Of a stretch of DNA of 28,375 bases, positions 1 through 7,773 are shown piece after piece. The position numbers and the translations under genes were made by a program. Source of the DNA: C7867-002 sp964637485 (GTDB taxonomy: Bacteria > Patescibacteriota > Minisyncoccia > Phycocordibacterales > PALSA-1337); NCBI GenBank assembly GCA_964637485.1, contig CAZWUU010000004.1:1-28375 (forward strand), written 5' to 3'. How positions within the stretch are numbered: position 1 is the stretch's first letter; every line of letters begins with the position of its first letter. The notes under the pieces were generated by a model. It was not told where the DNA came from, made no database searches, and saw only the letters and a program-made list of their open reading frames with translations.

Positions 1-96
1 CGGGAACCCTCCTCGGCATTGTAGCTTAGTGGCTGTGGCTCAGTTCTGAACTTCTGCTTTCCCTGCAGGAATGAGCCGGCCATAAGGAATGTCATA
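1..96. other. Unexplained 5' segment, possibly chimeric contig end
   Basis: This stretch does not encode the part of LeuS that should precede residue 97 onward. All three forward frames carry stops (for example TAG at 22-24 in the leuS frame) and none resembles a LeuRS catalytic or editing domain. It is more GC-rich than the following genes and contains a pyrimidine-rich run ending in CTGCAG (about 51-68), which looks like a eukaryotic splice acceptor. I infer an assembly junction or contaminating DNA near 97-106, but a real rearrangement cannot be excluded. Confidence 0.5.
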
Positions 97-1782
97 TTGC
101 CAGCCATAGAAGTATTCACTACCCGACCAGATACTCTGTTTGGAGTTACGTATGTGGTGTTAGCTCCAGAACACAATCTTGTACAACGATTATTGACCAG
201 CGTATCAAATCAGTCCGAAGTGACCGAATATATAGAAAACGCTAGAAATATCGCAATTACAGACAGGACGGATGATAATAGAACTAAGACCGGAGTTATC
301 ATGCAAGGAATACGAGCTATAAATCCTGTAAATGGAGAAAGAGTGCCGATATACATAGCCGACTACGTTCTCGCTGATTACGGTACTGGAGCTGTCATGG
401 CAGTACCCGCACACGATGTACGTGATTATGATTTTGCAAAAAAATATGATTTGCCAATAAGGAGAGTTATTGAGACAGTTGAGGATCTGCCAAGTACAAA
501 GACGGGAATAATGACAAATTCCGGAACGTTCAACGGTAAAGATTCGAGTCAAATATTAAAGGAGATTACTCGATCTGCCGGAGGTGAATGGACTGCGCAG
601 TATAAGCTTCGAGATTGGGTGTTTTCCAGACAGCGATATTGGGGTGAACCTATTCCTCTTATCCATTGTGATAAATGTGGTGTCGTGCCAGTTCCAGAAT
701 CAAAATTGCCGGTCAAATTACCAAAGGTTAAATCATATGAACCGACCGGTACAGGTGAATCACCGCTAGCAAGCATTTCAAAATGGGTAAATACTAGGTG
801 CCCAAACTGTCGCGGAAAAGCACACAGGGAGACGAATACAATGCCCCAATGGGCAGGTTCTAGCTGGTATTACTTGCGATACACAGATCCTATGAACAGG
901 AAGTCCTTCGCTTCATCAATCAAAGAAAAATACTGGTCTCCTGTAGATCTATATGTGGGAGGGGCCGAGCATGCTACGCGTCATCTCATATACGCTCGCT
1001 TCTGGCACAAGTTCCTGTACGACCTAGGACATGTCTCCTCGAGGGAACCATTCAGAAAATTACAAAGCGTCGGTCTCATCATGGGCGAGGACGGCAAAAA
1101 AATGTCGAAGAGATTCGGAAATGTCGTTAACCCAGATGACATTGTCAAAACATTCGGAGCTGACACATTGCGGCTTTATGAAATGTTCATGGGGCCATTC
1201 GATCAGGCCATAAGCTGGAGCACCTCATCTATGGTGGGAGCAAGAAGATTTATCGAAAGAGTATGGAAGCTTAGTGAAAAAGTAGTCGATAACAAGATTG
1301 CTGGAGATATTTCACCACAACTAAGAATTATTCATGAGACAGTTAAGCGCGTTACCGAGGACATCGAGAGCCTGCGCTTCAATACAGCCGTGAGCTCTCT
1401 TATGATTTGTTCGAATGAATTGGAAAAGCTGTCTGAGATACCCGTCGAAGATTATCTCGCTTTTCTAAAATTATTGGCACCATTTGCACCGCATGTAACT
1501 GAGGAACTGTGGTCTAGATATCAAGGAAGATTATCGATCCATGTCTCCGATTGGCCACGATTTGATCCGAGCATGCTAGTCAAGGATGAAACATCTATAG
1601 TCATTCAAGTAAACGGTAAAGTTAGGTCATCTATTGTGGCCAGAACAACGTCAACTAGGGATGAACTGCAGGAGCTGGCCATGGCTGATGGTGTTATACA
1701 GAAATGGATAGCAGGAAAAAATATTATTAAGGTTATTGTAGTGCCGGGGAGACTGGTAAATATCGTTATTGCCGATAAATAA
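97..1782 (+). CDS. leuS: Leucyl-tRNA synthetase, 5'-truncated
   Basis: This is the C-terminal two thirds of a class I leucyl-tRNA synthetase, which charges tRNA-Leu in the cytoplasm. Recognisable LeuRS sequence starts at about 106 with the editing-domain TTRPDT motif, followed by the GTGAVMAVPAHDVRD editing motif with its conserved Asp, a CxxC/CxxC zinc-ribbon-like module (CDKC and CPNC), the catalytic AGSSWYYLRY segment, KMSKR (the KMSKS loop), the anticodon-binding domain and the C-terminal domain. The HIGH motif and about 240 N-terminal residues are missing. The TTG at 97 is only the first possible start after the junction, not a believable start. The gene ends at TAA 1780-1782 and the next gene follows after 93 bases. 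The identification is certain; the broken 5' end is the oddity. Confidence 0.93.
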   Translation: MPAIEVFTTRPDTLFGVTYVVLAPEHNLVQRLLTSVSNQSEVTEYIENARNIAITDRTDDNRTKTGVIMQGIRAINPVNGERVPIYIADYVLADYGTGAVMAVPAHDVRDYDFAKKYDLPIRRVIETVEDLPSTKTGIMTNSGTFNGKDSSQILKEITRSAGGEWTAQYKLRDWVFSRQRYWGEPIPLIHCDKCGVVPVPESKLPVKLPKVKSYEPTGTGESPLASISKWVNTRCPNCRGKAHRETNTMPQWAGSSWYYLRYTDPMNRKSFASSIKEKYWSPVDLYVGGAEHATRHLIYARFWHKFLYDLGHVSSREPFRKLQSVGLIMGEDGKKMSKRFGNVVNPDDIVKTFGADTLRLYEMFMGPFDQAISWSTSSMVGARRFIERVWKLSEKVVDNKIAGDISPQLRIIHETVKRVTEDIESLRFNTAVSSLMICSNELEKLSEIPVEDYLAFLKLLAPFAPHVTEELWSRYQGRLSIHVSDWPRFDPSMLVKDETSIVIQVNGKVRSSIVARTTSTRDELQELAMADGVIQKWIAGKNIIKVIVVPGRLVNIVIADK

Positions 1783-1792
1783 ACAGTAGCAA

Positions 1793-1822
1793 TTGACAAG
1801 AATACCGTATCTATGGTATCGT
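1793..1822 (+). promoter_or_regulatory. Upstream promoter of the sigma4/HARE gene
   Basis: A perfect -35 box TTGACA (1793-1798), an 18-bp spacer and TATCGT (1817-1822) point to a start near 1829. The spacer carries an inverted repeat, ATACC (1802-1806) and GGTAT (1815-1819), that could be an operator. The box assignment is by eye. Confidence 0.5.
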
Positions 1823-1835
1823 CACTAACACAAAA

Positions 1836-1865
1836 TTGACTTTCATTCAAAGTCTGTGATAAAAA
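1836..1865 (+). promoter_or_regulatory. Second promoter with overlapping inverted repeat
   Basis: TTGACT (1836-1841), an 18-bp spacer and an extended -10 TGATAAAAA (1857-1865) predict a start near 1872, four bases before the ATG at 1876. A perfect 6-bp inverted repeat, GACTTT (1838-1843) and AAAGTC (1849-1854) with a 5-base loop, overlaps the -35 box and would suit a dimeric repressor. The downstream gene encodes a DNA-binding protein, so autoregulation is possible but is inference. Confidence 0.45.
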
Positions 1866-1875
1866 TATTATTAAT

Positions 1876-2916
1876 ATGGCAACACAACTTATAGCATTTA
1901 AACCGAAGCAGGTCGTAAAGAACCTATTATCAGCATTACCGGATAGAGCTCGTGAGATCATTTCCCTGCGATATGGACTGGGAAAGGACACGAAGCGTAT
2001 GACCCTGGACGGCATAGGCAAGAAGTACGGCATAACACGCGAGAGAGTGCGACAGATAGAGAACTATGCTCTAGGAGTTATCCGAAAATCAGATAATTAT
2101 GCTAAGGAAAAGGCTGTGTTTGCAGAAATGGAGACACTACTTCATTCATTGGGTGGCGTCGTTGTAGAAGAGGATTTTCTCGGTCATGTTGCTAAGGACA
2201 AATTGCTACAAAATCATATTCATTTCCTTCTGACCGTAGGGGAACCGTTCAAGAAACTGCGCGAGGATGATAACTTTAAGCATCGATGGCATGTAAATGA
2301 AGAACTCTGCAAAAAGGTTGAGGATGCTCTACATAAGCTTTATGGAAATCTCTCAACAGAAGACCTGCTGCCAGAGTCTGAAATGGTCAATAAACTACTC
2401 AATCATCTCGAAGACACATCTGAGAAATATAAAAATCAGGAAATCATGAAACGATGGCTGGCGCTATCAAAAAAAGTTGGGAAGAATGCCTTGGGAGATT
2501 GGGGGGTAACTCACTCATCAAATATCAAGACTAAGGGCGTCAGAGATTATGCATTCCTAGTCATCCGAAAGCATGGATCACCAATACATTTCAGAGATGT
2601 TGCAAAGCAAATAGAAAAGCTTTTTAACAAAAAAGCTCATGTTGCAACTACTCACAACGAACTGATAAAAGATAAAAGATTTGTTCTAGTGGGCCGAGGA
2701 TTATACGCACTCAAAGAATGGGGTTATTCTCCTGGAGTGGTGCGAGATGTTATAAAGGGCATTCTCGAGAAGCACGGTGCTCTGTCACGGGACGAAATCA
2801 TAGAAAAGGTCATGAAGGAGCGATATGTGAAGGAAAATACAATTACTGTAAATCTCCAGAATCCAAAATATTTTAAGCATGATAAGGATGGCAAGTATTC
2901 TGTAGTCGCGGCATAA
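1876..2916 (+). CDS. Sigma-70 region 4 / HARE-HTH domain protein
   Basis: This is a predicted DNA-binding transcription protein of 346 aa. Residues about 15-72 match sigma-70 region 4: LPDRAREIISLRYGL, then a helix-turn-helix with GITRERVRQIE, the -35 recognition helix of sigma factors. The middle (75-220) is mostly helical and unrecognised. Residues about 221-283 match a HARE-HTH winged helix (SPIHFRDVAKQIEKLF), the fold of the RNA polymerase delta subunit, and about 287-346 looks like another winged helix. Sigma regions 2 and 3 are absent, so it should not initiate transcription alone. It may act as an RNA polymerase accessory factor or -35-binding regulator. Two promoters and two inverted repeats lie upstream. 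The domain calls are good; the role is unknown. Confidence 0.85.
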   Translation: MATQLIAFKPKQVVKNLLSALPDRAREIISLRYGLGKDTKRMTLDGIGKKYGITRERVRQIENYALGVIRKSDNYAKEKAVFAEMETLLHSLGGVVVEEDFLGHVAKDKLLQNHIHFLLTVGEPFKKLREDDNFKHRWHVNEELCKKVEDALHKLYGNLSTEDLLPESEMVNKLLNHLEDTSEKYKNQEIMKRWLALSKKVGKNALGDWGVTHSSNIKTKGVRDYAFLVIRKHGSPIHFRDVAKQIEKLFNKKAHVATTHNELIKDKRFVLVGRGLYALKEWGYSPGVVRDVIKGILEKHGALSRDEIIEKVMKERYVKENTITVNLQNPKYFKHDKDGKYSVVAA

Positions 2917-2919
2917 TCT

Positions 2920-2943
2920 CTATAATTCCTAGAGTCATTATAG
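2920..2943. repeat. AT-rich inverted repeat between genes
   Basis: CTATAAT (2920-2926) and ATTATAG (2937-2943) form a 7-bp inverted repeat around a 10-base loop. It is too AT-rich and lacks a following T-run, so it is not a convincing terminator. Each arm contains a TATAAT-type hexamer, one per strand. Confidence 0.3.
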
Positions 2944-2961
2944 GCAGGGTTAAATAGTATC

Positions 2962-2970
2962 TGCTATAAT
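2962..2970 (+). promoter_or_regulatory. Extended -10 promoter, leaderless
   Basis: TGCTATAAT, with the hexamer at 2965-2970. A start seven bases after the hexamer falls on 2977, the A of the ATG. There is no recognisable -35 box, as expected for an extended -10 promoter. Confidence 0.6.
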
Positions 2971-2976
2971 TCTTAC

Positions 2977-4275
2977 ATGAAGATACAAGCCCTGTTTGAA
3001 AGCCTTGTAGATAATTTTTCAGTACTGGTCCTGCCTCTAGCGCAACAAATATTCATATACCTATCTCCGATATTTGCAGCGATATTTCTGGGCGTAGTAT
3101 TTTGGCAGAACTGGGTGCGTTACGTGCGATTGAAGACATTTCTAAAGCTAAAGTACACACTACTCGAACTGAAGCTTCCGAAAGACACGTTTAAATCGCC
3201 ATTAGCTATGGAAACCGTTCTCCACGCTATCCACAACACCGCTGATGGAAGTGTGTACGCAAAATACTGGAATGGTGAAACCAGGCCATGGTATTCACTA
3301 GAGATCATATCTGTCGAGGGCAGAATCAAATTTATTATCTGGACAGAGGACAGGCGAAAGAATAATTTAAAATCAGCATTGTATGCGCAGTATCCTGGCA
3401 TAGAAATCAAGGAAATCGATGATTATGCAAAGGATGTTCAATACGAGCCCAAATTATGGAAAATTTGGGCCGCAGAATTTAAGTTTTCAATGAAAACACA
3501 AAGCGGTGCCATGCCGGACGTATATCCTATTAAGACCTATGTTGATTTCGGACTTGATAAAGATCCAAAGGAAGAATTTAAAATAGATCCACTTACTCAG
3601 CTTCTAGAGTGGCTCGGCAGTCTGCGCCCGAACGAGCAAGCCTGGTTCCAGTTTCTTATTATTGCGCATCTGCCGAATCAGAAGAAATCAGGTTCGTGGT
3701 GGTCGCAGAAGCATGACAAATGGAAGGAAGACGCCAGAAAAGAAATCAACAAGCTACTCATGCGTGATCCGAAGACCAAGGTGGCTGGTGAAATCAATCC
3801 CGATACAGGTTTTGCGAAGCTGCCGACATTTTCCGAAGGCGAGCGCGATGTAGTCAAGGCAATAGAACGAAAACTACAGAAGCTCCCGTTCGATGTGGTT
3901 ATAAGAGGCGCATATATTGCAAAGAGGGACATATTCGATACACCATTTGGCATAGGCGGTATCATATCCAGTCTTAAGCAGTTTAATTCAGAACACCTTA
4001 ATGGATTTAGACCAAACGGCGACAAGTGGTTGGCAAAATTTGATTATCCCTGGCAGGATTACAAGGGCACACGCAGAAATTACCAATCGAGACGATTCCT
4101 TATGGCCTACAGGAGACGATCCGGCTTTTATGCGCCATTTAAGACAAGTAGTCTTATTTTAAACACTGAGGAGCTTGCTACCATATTTCATTTACCCGGT
4201 TCAGTGGCTGCGACTCCAACTCTGGAACGTGTACCGTCCAAGAAGGGCGAAGCACCATCAAACCTACCTGTCTAA
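2977..4275 (+). CDS. Membrane protein resembling N-terminal part of CPR VirD4/HerA-type ATPases
   Basis: This is a 432-aa protein of unknown function. A hydrophobic stretch at about residues 13-46 should anchor it in the membrane; the rest is soluble with alternating charged and aromatic residues and no Walker A motif. The C-terminal tail (LNTEELATIFHLPGS, then a proline-rich linker ending KGEAPSNLPV) resembles the linker that precedes the ATPase in Patescibacterial type IV secretion-like or HerA-like proteins. Here the gene stops exactly where such an ATPase would begin. That resemblance is from memory, not a search. It is transcribed from its own predicted leaderless promoter and is separated from mltG by only two bases, so the two are probably co-transcribed. 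Confidence 0.55.
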   Translation: MKIQALFESLVDNFSVLVLPLAQQIFIYLSPIFAAIFLGVVFWQNWVRYVRLKTFLKLKYTLLELKLPKDTFKSPLAMETVLHAIHNTADGSVYAKYWNGETRPWYSLEIISVEGRIKFIIWTEDRRKNNLKSALYAQYPGIEIKEIDDYAKDVQYEPKLWKIWAAEFKFSMKTQSGAMPDVYPIKTYVDFGLDKDPKEEFKIDPLTQLLEWLGSLRPNEQAWFQFLIIAHLPNQKKSGSWWSQKHDKWKEDARKEINKLLMRDPKTKVAGEINPDTGFAKLPTFSEGERDVVKAIERKLQKLPFDVVIRGAYIAKRDIFDTPFGIGGIISSLKQFNSEHLNGFRPNGDKWLAKFDYPWQDYKGTRRNYQSRRFLMAYRRRSGFYAPFKTSSLILNTEELATIFHLPGSVAATPTLERVPSKKGEAPSNLPV

Positions 4276-4277
4276 TT

Positions 4278-5228
4278 ATGATTACCAATAAACGAGTTGT
4301 TAATTCTGCTGTATTGGTCATGGCCGTGATCATTATCCTGGTCACATTTGCATCATCGTCTCCGAGAGGATTTCCTGCCGGGACATCACTAGATATAACG
4401 AAGGGATCTACCTTACGCGAGGTTGCTGATATTCTGTACGACGAGGGATATGTAAGATCAAAAACATTATTCATGATATACGCGACCATGCTGGATGGGA
4501 CAGCAGGAGTAAAAACTGGCGAATATATATTCAGCAAACCAGAATCGGTACTAAAAATCGCTCAACGACTCGTTAATGGAGACCATGGATTTGAAACCAA
4601 AAAAATCACAATACCTGAGGGTACGGATATTGCTGGTGTAGCAAAAATTATTAAGAAGGCACTACCAAACTTCGACGATAAGACGTTTCTTCAGATAGCA
4701 AAAAACGCGGAGGGTTATCTGCTTCCGGAAACATATTTTTGGCCTACAAATGTGAAGCCAGATGATGTTGTCAGGAGTATGAAAACCTCGTTTGATCGAG
4801 CTATCAAGAAAATTTCGTCAGAGATCGATAGTTTCGGCAGAGATTTATCCGACGTTATAACCATGGCCTCAATAGTCGAAAGAGAAGCTAATAATTCAAC
4901 TGATAGAAAGCTGGTTGCCGGTATTTTATGGCGAAGGTTAGATATAAATATGCCTCTTCAGGTCGACGCACCATTTTATTATCTGACTGGAAAAACATCC
5001 GCTCAGCTAACAAAAAGTGACCTAGCTACGCAATCAGCATACAACACATATACGAAGCCAGGTCTTACACCAACTCCTATTGCAAACCCAGGTATTGATG
5101 CTATAAGGGATACGATAAATCCTACTAAGTCGCAATTTTTATTCTTTCTGACGGGTGATAATGGCAAGATGTACTATGCAAAAGACCTTGACGGACACGT
5201 GATCAACAAATATAAATATATTGATTGA
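4278..5228 (+). CDS. mltG: Endolytic murein transglycosylase MltG
   Basis: MltG is a membrane-bound lytic transglycosylase that cuts nascent glycan strands and limits their length. The 316-aa protein has an N-terminal membrane segment (about residues 8-26), a LysM-like region (STLREVADILYDEGYV, about 44-60), and the YceG core with the IPEGTDIAGVAKII and GYLLPETYFWP motifs. The catalytic Glu is visible in MASIVEREA (E201), and SAYNTYTKPGLTPTPIANPG matches the conserved SxYNTY...PG signature. It starts two bases after the preceding stop with no Shine-Dalgarno, and its TGA overlaps the TTG start of mnmA. It joins ftsW, murG and the M23 gene as evidence for a functional peptidoglycan layer. Confidence 0.93.
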   Translation: MITNKRVVNSAVLVMAVIIILVTFASSSPRGFPAGTSLDITKGSTLREVADILYDEGYVRSKTLFMIYATMLDGTAGVKTGEYIFSKPESVLKIAQRLVNGDHGFETKKITIPEGTDIAGVAKIIKKALPNFDDKTFLQIAKNAEGYLLPETYFWPTNVKPDDVVRSMKTSFDRAIKKISSEIDSFGRDLSDVITMASIVEREANNSTDRKLVAGILWRRLDINMPLQVDAPFYYLTGKTSAQLTKSDLATQSAYNTYTKPGLTPTPIANPGIDAIRDTINPTKSQFLFFLTGDNGKMYYAKDLDGHVINKYKYID

Positions 5229-6298
5229 ATTCAAATTCTAAGCAAATAACAGTCTATGTAGGCATGTCTGGTGGCGTCGACAGCTCTGTTTCCGCACACC
5301 AGCTGAAAAAGCAAGGCTTCAATGTGGTAGGCGTCTTCATTAAGACGTGGCAACCAGAGTGGCTGGATTGCAACTGGAGATCAGAACGTATACATGCAAT
5401 GAGAGCGGCAGCACATCTTGGTATCCCATTTAAAACCGCTGATCTATCGAAGGAGTACAAGGAGTCTGTGATCGAATACATGGTCAACGAATATAAGACA
5501 GGCAGGACTCCAAATCCTGACGTTATGTGTAATAAGGAGATAAAGTTCGGCGCCTTCTATAGGTGGGCAATGAATAACGGGGCAAATATGATAGCTACCG
5601 GCCATTATGCCAGAATATCCACGACATCAAATCACTCGGAACTGCTTAAAAGTATTGATCAGGATAAGGACCAAACATATTTTCTGTGGAATCTAAATCA
5701 AGACATTCTCAAACACGTTTTGTTTCCAATTGGCCACATGCGAAAGAGTCAGGTTCGACATGCAGCAGAGAAAATTGGTCTACCTAACGCCCTGAAGAAG
5801 GATAGTCAGGGATTATGCTTCGTCGGCAAAATAGACATAAAACAATTTCTGGCTAGATATATGGATACCATGCAGGGCAATGTTATAGATACATTCGGAA
5901 ACATAATTGGACATCATCCGGGAGCTACCATGTTTACTATAGGAGAGCGCCACGGGTTTACAGTGACACATAAGACGAGTGAGGATCTGCCGTTTTATGT
6001 AATATCCAAGGATATAGTGAACAATACAATCACAGTTTCCCATGATCCATCACCGGTGATATCAGGCGAGATTTTAAGCATTTGTAACGCTAACTGGATC
6101 AACCATGAGCCCAAGATGGGCGTTGAATATGAGGCCCAAATCAGATACAGAGACAGGCCTTTCAGGTGTACAGTTATGAATGTGGCCGCGGACCGAGCAG
6201 AGGTATCAATGGCAAATTGTGATGATTTGCCCGCATCAGGACAGTCACTCGTGTTGTATAAGGGTAATATATGCTTGGGGGGCGGTATCATAGTATAA
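5225..6298 (+). CDS. mnmA: tRNA 2-thiouridylase MnmA
   Basis: MnmA adds sulfur to U34 of tRNAs for Lys, Glu and Gln. The 357-aa protein has the PP-loop ATP-binding motif GMSGGVDSS (residues 13-21), the catalytic cysteine in PDVMCNKEIKF (C102), the second cysteine in GLCFVG (C198), and the DKDQTYFLW and FTIGERHG motifs. The start must be TTG 5225: an in-frame TGA lies directly upstream (5222-5224), and the first internal ATG would cut into the PP-loop region. TTGA overlaps the mltG stop by four bases, suggesting translational coupling. Its own stop codon lies inside the -10 box of the next gene. Confidence 0.95.
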   Translation: MNSNSKQITVYVGMSGGVDSSVSAHQLKKQGFNVVGVFIKTWQPEWLDCNWRSERIHAMRAAAHLGIPFKTADLSKEYKESVIEYMVNEYKTGRTPNPDVMCNKEIKFGAFYRWAMNNGANMIATGHYARISTTSNHSELLKSIDQDKDQTYFLWNLNQDILKHVLFPIGHMRKSQVRHAAEKIGLPNALKKDSQGLCFVGKIDIKQFLARYMDTMQGNVIDTFGNIIGHHPGATMFTIGERHGFTVTHKTSEDLPFYVISKDIVNNTITVSHDPSPVISGEILSICNANWINHEPKMGVEYEAQIRYRDRPFRCTVMNVAADRAEVSMANCDDLPASGQSLVLYKGNICLGGGIIV

Positions 6299-6299
6299 T
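6294..6299 (+). promoter_or_regulatory. -10 box overlapping the mnmA stop, leaderless
   Basis: TATAAT (6294-6299) contains the TAA stop of mnmA (6296-6298). A start seven bases downstream is 6306, the A of the next ATG. There is no TG extension and only a poor -35 (TGCTTG, 16-bp spacer). Confidence 0.5.
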
Positions 6300-6305
6300 C
6301 TGTCC

Positions 6306-7160
6306 ATGTATCCAAACATTGTTGTAACTAAGTCAGATGGAACAAAGGAGACATTCGAAGAGGCAAAGCTCGTCAGTTCACTTAAGAGAGCTGGCGCTAG
6401 CCCTGCTTCTATAAGTGATGTAACCAGTGAGATATCGAAGGAGCTACAGGACGGTATGTCAACGACAGATATATATAGCCGAGCGTTTGAACTATTAAAA
6501 AAGCGCCACAAGAAAACCGCTGTCAAATATTCACTTCGCAGGGCCATGTTCGAACTTGGTCCTGATGGTTTTCCATTCGAGAAATTTGTTGCTCGAATAT
6601 TCCAACTCTGGGGCTACGAAATACTAACCGATCAGACGGTCATGGGTGTATGTGTTCCACACGAAATGGATGTCATTGCATGGAAAAACGATAGATTAGA
6701 CATGGTCGAAGCGAAGTTTCATAATGAAGTTGGTCTTCGGTCTGATCTGAAGGTTGTCTTGTATGTAAAGGCTCGATTCGATGATCTATCTCTAAATAAT
6801 TACAATTACGGTGGCCTGGAGAGAAAATTATCACACGATGGACGTTGGTTATTTACGAACACAAAATTCACCGACCTGGCTATTAAATATGCTGAATGTA
6901 ATAAGATCAGACTGGTAAGCTGGAATTATCCGAATAAGGACAATTTGCACGACATTATTGAGAGTAATAATCTTTATCCCATAACATGCCTATCGGCATT
7001 GTCGAGTCAGGACAAGAAAAACTTGATCGGACTGAACGTGCTGACGTGCCTTGATATCATCGGTAATCCATCGATTCTGAACAAGGTTGGCATACATTCT
7101 GAAGATCAGGAAAAAATTATCGAAGAAGCACAGAGTGCCATTGTATTTGTAAATAAATGA
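6306..7160 (+). CDS. ATP-cone / PD-(D/E)XK nuclease-like / HhH protein
   Basis: This is a three-part protein of 284 aa. Residues about 5-90 look like an ATP-cone, the nucleotide-sensing domain known from ribonucleotide reductases and NrdR (KSDGTKETFEEAKLVSSLKRA). Residues about 88-165 look like an Mrr-type restriction endonuclease core: FPFEKFVARIFQLWGYE, then D122 and E135-A-K137 as the catalytic D...ExK set. Residues about 232-276 look like a helix-hairpin-helix DNA-binding pair. No methyltransferase or specificity gene is nearby, so a classical restriction system is unlikely. It overlaps the following uracil-DNA glycosylase by ATGA, suggesting a shared role in DNA repair or nucleic-acid quality control. 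The domain calls are by eye; the substrate is unknown. Confidence 0.75.
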   Translation: MYPNIVVTKSDGTKETFEEAKLVSSLKRAGASPASISDVTSEISKELQDGMSTTDIYSRAFELLKKRHKKTAVKYSLRRAMFELGPDGFPFEKFVARIFQLWGYEILTDQTVMGVCVPHEMDVIAWKNDRLDMVEAKFHNEVGLRSDLKVVLYVKARFDDLSLNNYNYGGLERKLSHDGRWLFTNTKFTDLAIKYAECNKIRLVSWNYPNKDNLHDIIESNNLYPITCLSALSSQDKKNLIGLNVLTCLDIIGNPSILNKVGIHSEDQEKIIEEAQSAIVFVNK

Positions 7161-7756
7161 ATTCAGCTAAGTTTGATGCTATGCGACTTGTGCGAGATGA
7201 GCTATTTGCCGACTCATCACTACCTTTATATAAATACAGGAAGGATAACAATTTTTTCCCTGTAATCGGGGAAGGAAATTATGACGCGAAGGTCATGTTT
7301 GTAGGAGAAGCTCCCGGCCTGAATGAAGCAAGGACCGGCAGGCCATTCTGCGGTGCATCAGGTAAATTTCTCGACACAATGCTTGAATCCATTTCATTGT
7401 CTAGAAATGCGGTATATATTACGAATCTTGTTAAGGATCGGCCGCCGGAAAACAGAGATCCAACCGCAGATGAAATCGATAAGTATTCAAGATATCTTTT
7501 TAAGCAAATAGACATCATTCAGCCAATGATCATTGCTACGTTAGGCAGATATTCCATGGCATATATCATGCGTAAATATATCGATGAAATAGAGCTCGAG
7601 CCAATCAGCAAAATCCATGGAATGTTTTTTGATACTCGAGTAGACAACTATCCGAAAAAGGTACTAACTTTATATCACCCTGCGAGCGCACTATACAATG
7701 GTGGAATGAGAGATGTTCTACTGAAGGATTTCTCGGTTTTGAAGAACCTCGTCTAA
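7157..7756 (+). CDS. Uracil-DNA glycosylase, family 4-like, without Fe-S cysteines
   Basis: It is predicted to remove uracil from DNA as the first step of base excision repair. The 199-aa protein shows the UDG motif VGEAPGLNEARTGRPFCGASG (about residues 49-69), NLVKDRPPENRDPT (90-103) and the motif-2 segment LYHPASALYN (172-181). Family 4 enzymes hold a [4Fe-4S] cluster with four cysteines. Here the expected positions read D19, L22, D94 and Y110, and the only cysteine is C65, in the active-site loop. The cluster must therefore be absent. The start overlaps the preceding stop as ATGA, so translation is probably coupled to the nuclease-like gene. I am sure of the superfamily, less of the exact family. 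Confidence 0.85.
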   Translation: MNSAKFDAMRLVRDELFADSSLPLYKYRKDNNFFPVIGEGNYDAKVMFVGEAPGLNEARTGRPFCGASGKFLDTMLESISLSRNAVYITNLVKDRPPENRDPTADEIDKYSRYLFKQIDIIQPMIIATLGRYSMAYIMRKYIDEIELEPISKIHGMFFDTRVDNYPKKVLTLYHPASALYNGGMRDVLLKDFSVLKNLV

Positions 7757-7767
7757 ACTGCTATATT
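7739..7767 (+). promoter_or_regulatory. alaS promoter, leaderless
   Basis: TTGAAG (7739-7744), a 17-bp spacer and TATATT (7762-7767) with the extension TGC. The predicted start is 7774, the first base of the alaS ATG. It begins inside the last codons of the glycosylase gene. Confidence 0.6.
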
Positions 7768-7773
7768 TGGTCT

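Noticed and set aside
21..45. tRNA-like D-arm (TAGCTTAGTGG) near the window start
   Set aside because: It matches a box A-like consensus, but no anticodon arm, T-arm or acceptor pairing can be built downstream, so it is not called a tRNA.
6306..7160. Classical restriction-modification locus
   Set aside because: No methyltransferase or specificity gene accompanies the nuclease-like domain; the ATP-cone and the coupled glycosylase point elsewhere.
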